A stretch of 64,000 nucleotides of DNA, taken from assembly GCF_042242105.1 (NCBI RefSeq), contig NC_092033.1, positions 18,452,408 to 18,516,407 of the forward strand, written 5' to 3'. The stretch is from Pempheris klunzingeri (taxonomy: Eukaryota; Chordata; Actinopteri; Acropomatiformes; Pempheridae). Below, in pieces: positions 22,297 to 30,969 of this stretch; position 1 is the stretch's first letter, and the number at the start of each line of letters is the position of its first letter. Position numbers and translations under genes: made by a program. Below the pieces are notes generated by a model. That model was not told the origin of the DNA. It worked only from the letters and a program-made list of their open reading frames with translations, and searched no databases.

Positions 22297-22362
22297 TTCC
22301 CTGACCGGGAATCGAACACGGGCCGCGGCGCTGAGGGCGCCAAATCTTAGCCACTACACCAG
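22297..22362 (-). pseudogene. Decayed tRNA-Glu (CUC) at array edge
   Basis: The T arm, anticodon arm and D arm are recognisable with anticodon CTC. U33 is changed to C, T- and anticodon-stem bases are altered, and the acceptor 5' strand is replaced by cagtgtttcccaaccc. This is the start of an unrelated repeat with a hAT-like end. The adjoining spacer half (about 22164-22296) is also clearly diverged. Such decay at the rim is expected when homogenisation does not reach the edge of an array. Confidence 0.85.
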
Positions 22363-22430
22363 TGTTTCCCAACCCTTTTTTGTAGCGCCCACCATTTTGT
22401 GTGTGCGTGTCTGTGTGTGTGTGTGTATTC
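22361..22430. mobile_element. hAT-like terminal motif and GT-rich tract
   Basis: The motif cagtgtttcccaaccc resembles terminal inverted repeats of vertebrate hAT elements (CAGTG then TTCCCAACC). I did not find a matching opposite end, so the extent of the element is unknown. A GT-rich simple repeat lies at about 22398-22426. Confidence 0.45.
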
Positions 22431-23083
22431 CACAATCACACCTTGGTAGCACAGTTGGGCTGTTCCCCACCCAGTTTTAAGTCTCCTACACAGCTCTTTC
22501 TCTTTCATTTAATGGTTAACATTAGATGTACCAGCATCTAATATTGATACAATTACGATTTCAGATAAGAATGAATGCATCAATGACAAGCAATGACCTG
22601 TTAGAATGACTATTACATTTTAATTTCAATACAAATGATTTCAACACCTACGATGTGACAAAAAGTCCAAAAAAATAAAATGAGTTCGTATAATACAGAA
22701 TTAATCCAACCTATCAAAACAGTCTGCAACACTATGGGTAAAAGAGATAACTTAAACTAAAACTTTCTGACTAATTAGACCAATTGACCCAGAGAATGTG
22801 GTATTTAATTATGACAATATGAATGGAATAAATGGGGTTTCAGCTAACTAAATTGTGTTCAGAATTGCTACATCTAGATATAGCCTCATAAAAGCACAAC
22901 TAGTTTGTAGCCTAAACTGATGCAAGAATGTGTATAGGTTCATGAAAACGGAGGCTAAAACAAGGTTCTAGCAAAACACACCATGTACAATGGGAGGCCA
23001 CATGTTCAGGGGATGGCCAGACTGCATGAGGTCATAAAAGTCAGTTCGAGCTCCAAAGGCACCTTTAAATGTACAAAATAATA
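22431..23083. other. AT-rich intergenic stretch
   Basis: No gene or clear repeat seen. It separates the tRNA array from the 3' end of nopchap1. Confidence 0.6.
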
Positions 23084-23089
23084 TTTATT
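23084..23089 (-). terminator. nopchap1 polyadenylation signal
   Basis: AATAAA on the minus strand, about 183 bp past the nopchap1 stop codon. It is the first canonical signal seen and sets a 3' UTR of about 200 nt. Confidence 0.6.
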
Positions 23090-23271
23090 GTTGTTCCCAT
23101 AGGAATGAGAAGGATTGGCAGGTCTCCACACAGCTTTCTGTTCACTGTCTCTGTGTCCGTGAAGTGGGTTCAAATCCCTTCACACCTGAAGCTGATGTCT
23201 TGTCATTGGTCACTTTATCCTACATCACCTCAGAGGGCAAAGAAACTCCAGTAGCAGCCAAATGTCTACTC

Positions 23272-23454
23272 TCACTGCTGATTAACAACCTGGATGTTGG
23301 CTTTCTTCTTCTTGCCTTTGTCTCCAGGTAATTTGAGGTTCTCCTCTGTGATCTCTGTCTCCTCAACAAAGTCTGGTTCTTCCTCAGAGTCTGAAGTATC
23401 TTTTTCATCTTCGGAGTCGCAGTCCGAGCTGCTGAGCTCCACCAGCGCTATGTC
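23272..23454 (-). CDS. nopchap1: nopchap1 coding exon 4
   Basis: Acceptor TTGTCAG then GACATAGCG, phase 0. Encodes residues 91-150: the DIALVE start, the acidic serine-rich stretch, the lysine cluster and the TGA stop at 23272-23274. Confidence 0.88.
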   Translation of the reverse strand, partial: DIALVELSSSDCDSEDEKDTSDSEEEPDFVEETEITEENLKLPGDKGKKKKANIQVVNQQ

Positions 23455-24790
23455 CTGACAAGAGTAAGAAATCACATGACTTGATCAAATCATACAGCAA
23501 ATACAGTTAAAACAACCCAAAGGAGCCTTCTCTTTCTTTTTGACACTCACCATCTCTATGACCCTCTTGGCCCCCTCCACGCTCTCTATATCAAAGCATC
23601 CAGCAGGAGCTTCCTCCATCTGCTGCTTCAGTTTCTTGTTGGCCTCGGCCATCTGAGGCAAGAAGCTGTGCAGCTGCTCCAACACTGACACACAGCAAAA
23701 CACACATAACCACACTTCTGGCTCAAAAAGCTGTTTGTTCTTAGTTTAACTGCTAATAAATCGCGGAAAAGTGTGAAGTAAATAGTGACTAAGAGCTCGA
23801 TAGCATGCAGGGAAGTGACGTTTGGTCTTACCACTGCTTCTCGGGACCCTCTCTGTCTGCAAGGATCTGCCTGCCTTTGGCTTAAGGAGAAGCTTCTCAC
23901 AGAGACCTAGCATGGTGACAGGGTAAAATCTTGAAACAACATGTGTGTGAGAGAGGCAGCACAAAGGAAAATGACTAAAGTGACTAACATTTGAGGGTCA
24001 ATGAATTGTCTTTATTGTAACAAAGTTTTCCATCCATGTAGCAGTTTTTCACACTATTGCCAATTTTGGGTGGTGTAGAGATGACAAACATACTACTGAG
24101 GAATTAAATAGCATTTTCCTTTAAATGCTAAATAATGTAACTTGAATTTCAGCTAAATCGTGTATTGTATATTTATGATGTATTGATATTGTGTTACTAT
24201 TCTACACATGAATTATTGTGAGCAAGCTTGTTTGTCTTAAAGAATTACGGCTCAAGCGGAACACATTTCATTTCTTTGCACGTCAGATTGCTCGTTTTAG
24301 ATGCGACTTTGCAACATCAGTCAGCCTTAACTGTACAGGACATTGATGTGGATTACATCCAAACAATTAGCAAGCCATAGGAGTAACATTATTATGTGAA
24401 GCTACTCATTTCTAACATTAGTAATTGGTGATAGTTTCATTTTTTTTTTCAGAGCGTTGGGAATCATCTAGCTTTCAACATCATTTTTCCAATGATCATA
24501 TGCTATTAGAAGATACTGTGATGTGATTCTGTTTAGAAGAACCACAGGTCAGAGTGCATTATACATTATTATGGATAGTTCCTGGAGGAACATGCCATTA
24601 CAACCGTTTCATCTGAATGACCAAGAGCCTAGCTAGCTAAACAAGCCTGCCTGTAAGCACCGGCTGTTAACACTCTTATTAGCAACATTTTCCTTCCGAC
24701 ACTTTATTTGTCATAAAAAGCATTCAAACCTCCTCCGTCGCCACATGACAGCAAAGCTTGTGAACTCATTTTCTTCATGTTTAAATCCAT
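23272..24790 (-). CDS. nopchap1: NOP protein chaperone 1 (C12orf45 homologue)
   Basis: Complete gene with four coding exons on the minus strand: 24790-24730, 23906-23832, 23684-23551 and 23454-23272, together 453 nt and 150 residues plus stop. The human protein is a nuclear adaptor that links NOP58 to the RUVBL1/RUVBL2 (R2TP) machinery during box C/D snoRNP assembly. Seen here: a short N terminus, the motif GLCEKLLLKP (residues 21-30), and the best conserved block LEQLHSFLPQMAEANKKL (48-65), followed by APAGCFDIES and VIEMDIALVE. A very acidic, serine-rich stretch (about 98-128) and a lysine-rich tail (136-141) end the protein. The human protein has the same order of motifs. I chose the first of three in-frame ATGs (codons 1, 5, 8). 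Divergent from slc41a2, as in human. Confidence 0.9.
23551..23684 (-). CDS. nopchap1: nopchap1 coding exon 3
   Basis: Acceptor GTGTCAG, donor ATG/GTGAGT. Encodes residues 46-90 with the conserved FLPQMAEANKKL core. Entry phase 1, exit phase 0. Confidence 0.9.
23832..23906 (-). CDS. nopchap1: nopchap1 coding exon 2
   Basis: Acceptor ATGCTAG, donor GTG/GTAAGA. Encodes residues 21-45, including GLCEKLLLKP. Both ends are phase 1. Confidence 0.85.
24730..24790 (-). CDS. nopchap1: nopchap1 coding exon 1
   Basis: Starts MDLNMKKMSSQALL. The donor is weak (GAG/GTTTGA), but the phase and the Gly-Gly-Gly junction into GLCEKLL fit the human protein. A start at codon 5 or 8 is possible. Confidence 0.75.
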
Positions 24791-25467
24791 TTTCGACGCG
24801 GCGCGACGGTGTTTTCACCTACATGTGTTACAACTCAGACCAACATCCGGGTGGGAGGTAACGCAGTAAATGTTGATGTCATGTTTTCTACGGCGCCCCC
24901 TGCTGTTTGGGAAGAGCTCTAGAAGTTCAACCATGGAGTTGGCTGTAAAAATACACGGTCCGAGCGCTACTAAACAAGTAACTGGTGAAAATATCGTTAT
25001 AATCTCCCACTTTGCCTGTACTTCTCGGTAACGGTGATGAACCGAAAAGCAATATGTACTCTTTGACTGCGCACTGCAATCATCTGTGTGGCACTTTTTG
25101 TTCTCACTACAAATCCTGTAGTGTCGCGAGACATCTTACTCTCCCTGACTTTTGATAGCGCAAAGCCTGACAGACAGAGTCGACCCAAATCAATTCATTG
25201 ACACGAAGAATCACGAAGAATTATTTAAAAAAAAAAGAAATAATTATTTGAAAAAAATATTTGAAGAGTCAGTTTGTTGGCAGCGTACTTTTCGAATGAG
25301 CTAATCGTCATCAAAATAAGAAAATAAAAACAGAAATTCTTAAAGACGTAATAAAATGGGGGGAAAAAAAGAAATGGCAAGGGGAACATTTTGCATATTT
25401 TTTTCCCCACGTACTTTATCTTTATTTGTAAGGTTACTTTTAACTATTAGCTACATATTAATAATGG
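24791..25467. promoter_or_regulatory. Probable shared promoter of nopchap1 and slc41a2
   Basis: Divergent region between the nopchap1 start codon and the inferred first slc41a2 exon. It holds CpG dinucleotides near 24790-24830 and 24880-24980, and an A/T-rich segment at 25220-25400. Bidirectional use is inferred from gene arrangement. No TATA box was assigned. Confidence 0.45.
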
Positions 25468-25618
25468 GTGTACGCGCGCATTATTTTCAAATGGAGTGGT
25501 TCATCTTTCCAGCATAGACGAGCTTTGGTGGCACTTTTGGCTCTGACGCGGCTCTCTGGCTGTCAGGGAAGAAGGCTCGCATCTCCTCTCCTGGATGAGG
25601 CGTCTCAGGAGCAGAAAG
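25468..25618 (+). other. slc41a2: Candidate untranslated exon 1 of slc41a2
   Basis: A GC-richer stretch ends at gcagaaag/gtaactt, a usable donor, and lies upstream of the first coding exon, which itself begins at a clear acceptor. No transcript supports this. The left bound is arbitrary. Confidence 0.35.
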
Positions 25619-26599
25619 GTAACTTACGGAGAAGAAATAAAATACAGTGACCACTAGAATAAGTAGTTTCCTGTTTTTTTAAATTCTTAATAACTGACCC
25701 TGACCAAGGTATTTTCCTGGTTTACGCTCAAGAAAGTCGGGTGCCGTGCTTCGTGCTCTTTTGATTTCTAACGTTGCAGAGCTAGCTAACATAGCACAGT
25801 GTTAGCTAATATAAACATATCGACGAAGTCCACAGCCAGCTCACCTTTTCTGTTTAACGACGTTATCAGGACACACTAGCTTATGTCCTAAGAAGACAGT
25901 GAGCGCACTCGCTACCATAAAACAGAGATGCTCTTAAGTGAGACTGAGACAGACAGATAATATGAAAGGCCTGAACATTACTGAACAATCCGGACTGCGT
26001 TATCAAAAAAATAAGACAGGCAATACCGGTATAAACTTCCACAGAGACATATTATCTGCTTCTACCCGTGGTCTTTGTCAGTTAACTGCGAACACATTAT
26101 TAAGCTGAGTAAAGCTCACTCGAAAGCATGATGTTTCAGTTTCATTTGAACTGAAATGTAACTGAAGCTGCCAGCCTTTTCTTTTAGATTGTGCGATTAA
26201 TAGCACCTGACTCTTCTTCAAAACATCCAGGTAAATACATTTCGTCAGTTCAGTGAGGCAGGTGCTGAGGGTGCCAACAAATTGTCCGGCACTAAATTGT
26301 GATCATGAGACTTTTCCAGTGACAGCAGACCAAATGTGAAATGTCAGTGACAATATCTTCATAATTTCTAAATCAAAATCAAAAGTGCCCACATCTTTCC
26401 ATCAGCTACAGGCAGCTGATGGAAAGATGTGGGCACTTTTGATTCTAACACAAAGCTGGTCTGTAATTCAAGAGTAAACGGCTGCTCCATACGTTGGTTC
26501 TGGACTTCTTCTTCTTTGGTTTTCCATGAAGAAGCTGTTCTGTACTGTTCAGTTAAATATTGCTTCAACCTGTGTCTTTCTGCTCTCTGTTGTCCTCAG
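25619..26599 (+). other. slc41a2 intron 1
   Basis: Runs from the candidate exon 1 donor to the acceptor ttgtcctcag at 26599. The only notable content is the perfect hairpin at 26377-26444. Confidence 0.4.
26377..26444. repeat. Perfect 31-bp inverted repeat with 6-nt loop
   Basis: The arms 26377-26407 and 26414-26444 are exact reverse complements. The loop is acaggc. It lies in intron 1 of slc41a2, about 155 bp before the coding-exon acceptor. A recent palindromic duplication, a small hairpin RNA or an assembly artefact would all fit. Confidence 0.95.
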
Positions 26600-26628
26600 G
26601 CTGAGAGTCCTTGAAGTCAATTTCTAAC

Positions 26629-26655
26629 ATGGATGGTGCACCTGAGCCAGTGTAA
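26629..26655 (+). CDS. Upstream open reading frame of slc41a2
   Basis: An eight-codon reading frame, MDGAPEPV then TAA, lies in the 5' UTR part of the first coding exon, 81 nt before the main ATG. Its start context (aacATGg) is good. It may lower translation of the main frame. This is inference from position and context. Confidence 0.5.
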   Translation: MDGAPEPV

Positions 26656-26736
26656 ACCCCTTCGGCTGTGTATCATTTTTACACCGCCCTCAGACTAGAT
26701 GACGGGAGATGCGACACTGCAGGCCTAGACCACATC

Positions 26737-27276
26737 ATGAGTATCCAAAGTCTGGGAGGAGCTATAGGGGAGTCCCTGGGCTCTAGCCTGACAGTACGTA
26801 TGAGTGGAGCAGGTGGCGGGTGGAGTGCTCTCTCTCTGAAGCCTGTTTCCTCCGGGCGGATTGCTTCTCTGTTCCAGACCATGGTCCCCACCGGTTATAC
26901 CAAGCTACAGGAGGAGCGGCTATCTATGGTGGACCTCGGAGCCAAACCAGAAGCCGTCTCACTCCAGAATGGCTACAGACAAGAGTCACACATAGAGGGC
27001 CGACGGCTCCTGGACCGGGCTTCCCGGTCCTCTGTGAGTTTATCTGACTGTGGAGATGGAGGCTACTCTGAGACAGAGCCCATGTTGGCTGAGAGGAGGC
27101 TCTCTGGGGAGGAGGCAGATGCGGAGGAAGAAGAGGGTGATGAGGAAGGGCAGGGTTCTGCTGGGGAGAATATGCCCAAGGAGTCGCCACTGGCCATGGC
27201 GCTGCAGATCTTGGTGCCTTTTCTGCTAGCTGGATTTGGAACTGTATCAGCTGGAATGGTGCTGGATATCGTGCAG
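26737..27276 (+). CDS. slc41a2: slc41a2 first coding exon
   Basis: The exon begins at the acceptor ending 26599 (137 nt of 5' UTR inside the exon). It codes residues 1-180: the cytosolic N terminus, acidic run and first membrane segment, ending LDIVQ at gtgcag/gtgagc, phase 0. Confidence 0.92.
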
Positions 27277-30200
27277 GTGAGCTGAGCTTACAATACAAGA
27301 ATTATTCAGACAGCAACCAGCATTGTTGGGAGCTCAAAGAATTAAAGGCCATTTCCAGTTTGTTGCATCTTGGGTCTTATTTTTGTAGTTGGGGGTTCTT
27401 TCAGTTATGATAAAACTTACCGTAGATACACATGGTGTCATCACTGACCAGAGTTTGAAAGGGCAAAAAACATAATCAAAATGATTAGTCAGACAATCTG
27501 AGAGGTTGTAAACAAGCTAACAGTTTGTCTAGATTATCTGAAGTATACTACTAATATTGCAATCATTCTTAATTGCTCAGGAAAATTGTTTGCATTTTTT
27601 TTGTTCGGACATTAGTCCATGGACTTGAATGGAAGAGTTTACTGTACTGTACTGTACTGTACTGTACTGCGTCACCTTTTACTCCTCCAACTAAGTCTGA
27701 TTAACCAGGGGGTTTGTTTAGAGCTTGTCTAATTATCAGAAAGCTCAGAGGGGATAACTTCGAAGCAAGTTCAACACAGTAAGGCTTTCTTTGCTTTAGC
27801 TGCCTCGACAAACCCTAAACCCTCAACCAGAGCTAACGGGTATCAAGGGGTCAATGGTCTCTGTTAACTCAGGATTCCTGCTTCAGGCTCTCTGCACGTT
27901 CCCATAAAAAGTCTGTTTGATGCTTCATTTGACTCTTCTTCTGCACAACTGAATGCTTACTCAACAAAAACTGAAAACAAACAAATAAAAAAAAAACAGG
28001 AGTGATCCACTGTTAGAGAGGGTCATTAAAATGGAGAAATAAGAAGACTATAAAAACTATTGTACATCAAGCAATGCTGCAGCATAAGTGAATATATTAT
28101 TGTTACCACTCAATGATTCGCAGTCCTCCCATTTATTTCTAACCTAACAACTGTACATTGTATAGGTCTTATTTGATACAGCATATTTAAACATACCTAA
28201 ATGGGTTTAGGTGTGACACTGTCCCATAATGAAGGAGATGTGGAAATCACTCTAGTTTTTGGCCTAGTTTTAGCAACAAGAGATGGTGATGGTCATTGCT
28301 CTGTCTCATAGATCCATAGCATCTATTTCGACCTCACTCAGACCATCACCACGGTCTTTACCTAGGATGACTAGTACCATCAGTGTCACAAGGAACAGAG
28401 GATTCCACCCTCTCACAACCATACCCAGCAGCTGAGAGAAGAACGGCAGAAACCAACGGAGCAGGAGATGCCACATTGACCCTGTAGAACCTGAAAACTG
28501 TACAAGGGGCACATGTTGCTGCTGCACAGATTTTAGACAGACGAACCCCTTTCAAAGCAGCCCAAGAAGTTGCCACACTTCTGATGGAGTGGGCTACCAC
28601 ACTACCTGGCACTGGAGGTTTTCTGCCTAGAATAAGCCTCAGCGATGGTGTTAGCAATCCAATAGGATAAGCACTGCTTAGACACAGGAAGCCCCGTCAG
28701 ACAAAGAGCTGAGAGTGTGAGCACATCAGGGACTGAGTGTGTGCAATGTAAACCCTCACTGGGCACAAAGTAAGCAGACCCACTTCCTCCTGAGGGACAG
28801 CTGGGTCAAGTTGAAATGCATGGTCGATCCCTTGGGAGGCCCAAGAGGACAACAGCCACCGCTGCTGAAATCATGCCTAGCAGACTCTGAAACTGGGCTA
28901 TCTCCAGTTGCCTGCTGAGGCGGAAGCAATCCAGGAGGGCTAAAATGTTTGTCGTCTCTCTGAGGGGTGAGGGATGCAGACATTGTCAGGGTGTTCAGGC
29001 AAAGTCAAACAAATACTGCCTGGGCTGAAGATTGCTCTTCTTGACATTGACCTTGAAGTCCAATGGCTGAATGTGCGTAATCACCTTCTTTGTGTACTCT
29101 CCGACGTGGCAGTGAGATGGAGTGCAAATTAGCTAGTCGTCCAAATAAGGAAGGACTGTTATCCCCAACATCTGGAGAGGAGGAGAGGAAGCGGCCCTCA
29201 CCACCCTGGTAAATACCTTCGGTGAGAGGGAAAGGCTGAGTGGTAGAACCTTGAACTGATAGGCTTGTCCTTGAAAGGCAAACTGGAGTAACCGTCTGTG
29301 TTCTGGACAGATGGACAGGTATGTGGTAGTATACGTCCTGAAGATCTATGGAGGTGAACCACTCCCCCTTCTAGGATCTGACTTGTACTTAGCATTTTGA
29401 AGGGCAGTATCTTTACTAAGGTATTTAACCGCCTCAGGTCCAAGATGGGGCATAATCCACAAGTTAATGTGGTAACCTCCACTGCTTTTCTGAAATTAAA
29501 ATGGAATCTAAACACGAAAGAGAGAGAACCACATGCAATCCTCTGGGACACATGGCGCCGCAGTGACGGATTGTTAATCGTGGAGTCTCAACAAACAAAA
29601 CCTGCAGGTTTTGGATGAGACTCGTGAGGCAAAGAGAAAGTGACATGGTCACCTGGATGCTCTTAGCATAGACGGCGAGCCAAGCCTCTTAAGGTCAGTG
29701 AGATGACTTTGTTGTTACATGGTCTTGAGGATAGGCAGATGACGGTATCATTCAAGGTAAAGACCGTGGTGACAGCCTGAGTGAGGTCGAAATAGATCCT
29801 GGTACAGACCAGGTTAAGTTTGTAACATAAGTGACCATTGTGATCTAGCAAGGTTAAAAGAGGGCCACCTTTGTGACACTAAAAACCCAGACTTTTGCCT
29901 CAACGTACCAGGCTAACCCTCTATCTTGCCTACTAGAACACCCCTCAGGTCTGCTGTCTTATTGTTGGGTGAGATTAACAAAACGAGGACCCACTCGTAA
30001 AACACTGCTTCACAGTGGTACAAGAGGTCAAAAACTGCAAAGGAAACATTTAGCTTGATTGATAAAGTTATTTATTTTATTTAATGATCTAACTGTAGAG
30101 GAATGGTGGGAAAGGAGGAGAGAGAAAGAGGGCAGATGGCAACAAACGTATGAACCAGTGACATTGTGATAACAATAAAGCCCTCATCATCATGTAAATA

Positions 30201-30935
30201 AACAAAACATTAATTCAATTCAATTTCAATTCAATTCAATTTTATTTGTATAGCCCAATATCACAACAGAGTGTCTCATAGTGCTTTACAAAGTTCACTG
30301 AAATAAACAAGTGTAAGCGAACAAACAACACAGTCACTTGCTATCACATTAAGTGTTTGCATGCCCGAGAGCATACATGTGTGTCTTCATGCATAATACA
30401 AACAAAATTACTCTAAGTGGACCCAGAAGTATTATTATTTTGTCCAAAAAAAATCAGATTTTTCATCTTTCAATAGCTAATTTCACTTCATCTATGTTTC
30501 TTGTTTTGGAGAAAGGCTGGCCTTGTCATTAACAGATGTGTCCAATGGTCGCTGCACGCCAAGGCCACAGAGAAAACTAGGATTTTCTAACAGGATAATA
30601 GTGAGCAGGAATCCATGTCCACAAAATCTTTTTAGAACTCATTATTATTAGTTCTAAGCACTTTACACCATTATTGAATTACTGCCAGTATTCTGGACAA
30701 GAGGGTGGCATGATAGGGAGGCATTTAAGTTTGAATGTCAAACGAGGCTGAGTGTAACTGGAGTAATTGGAAGGTCAGACATGTTCAAAGAATTTTATTA
30801 GGTCCTTTTTGTCATCCACAGCACTGGGAAGCATTCCAATACATCACAGAGATCTTCATCCTGGTTCCTGCTCTGCTTGGCCTCAAGGGAAACCTGGAGA
30901 TGACTCTGGCTTCACGACTGTCTACAGCGGTGAGA

Positions 30936-30969
<34 letters not shown>

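Larger units (their letters stand above)
1..22362. repeat. Tandem tRNA-Glu array with higher-order repeats
   Basis: A 426-bp unit (398 bp when the tRNA carries a 28-bp deletion, 418 bp for one spacer variant) is repeated about 53 times and continues past the left edge. Each unit has one tRNA-Glu slot on the minus strand and a spacer of about 354 bp. Copies differ at only a few sites. Spacer variants (here A, B, C, D) and tRNA forms recur in fixed order: A, 44-nt deleted tRNA, B, UUC tRNA, C, CUC tRNA, D, CUC tRNA. This gives 1,676-bp blocks starting at 10671, 12347, 16117 and 19887 (the last incomplete), and 2,094-bp blocks with one extra 418-bp unit at 14023 and 17793. Near the left, 1,250-bp three-unit blocks start at 1929, 3179 and 4429. 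The near identity implies recent expansion or continuing homogenisation by unequal crossing-over or conversion. Confidence 0.97.
28300..29880 (-). mobile_element. DIRS-like tyrosine-recombinase retrotransposon fossil
   Basis: On the minus strand, a reverse-transcriptase stretch (about 29550-29200, with PILDLRRLN) precedes a tyrosine-recombinase stretch (about 28660-28360, with [16 protein letters not shown]). This is the gene order of DIRS elements. Inverted repeats of about 43 bp (28321-28363 and 29755-29797, a few mismatches) flank it, as the family uses in place of direct LTRs. It is far shorter than a whole element, carries several breaks and is not functional. Moderately old, judged from the decay. 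Confidence 0.75.
27277..30821 (+). other. slc41a2 intron after coding exon 1
   Basis: 3,545 bp. Contains the ACTGT microsatellite (27641), the DIRS-like fossil (about 28300-29880) and a common teleost repeat (30205). The rest shows nothing recognisable. Confidence 0.9.

Noticed and set aside
1-22300. CRISPR-like array
   Set aside because: Units are over 390 bp, contain tRNA genes and have no short unique spacers; the host is a vertebrate.
21989-22480. 163-codon open frame at the array edge
   Set aside because: It runs from the spacer frame through the decayed tRNA into a GT-rich tract. No protein signal.
23628-23964. Alternative minus-strand frames across nopchap1 introns
   Set aside because: They cross clear splice sites of nopchap1 and lack homology.
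26668-26736. Extension of the slc41a2 frame upstream of the ATG at 26737
   Set aside because: The open frame begins at a GTG with no ATG, and the region is best read as 5' UTR.
26679-27298. Minus-strand frames of 70 and 124 codons over the first slc41a2 coding exon
   Set aside because: They are shadows of a GC-rich coding exon with established homology on the plus strand.
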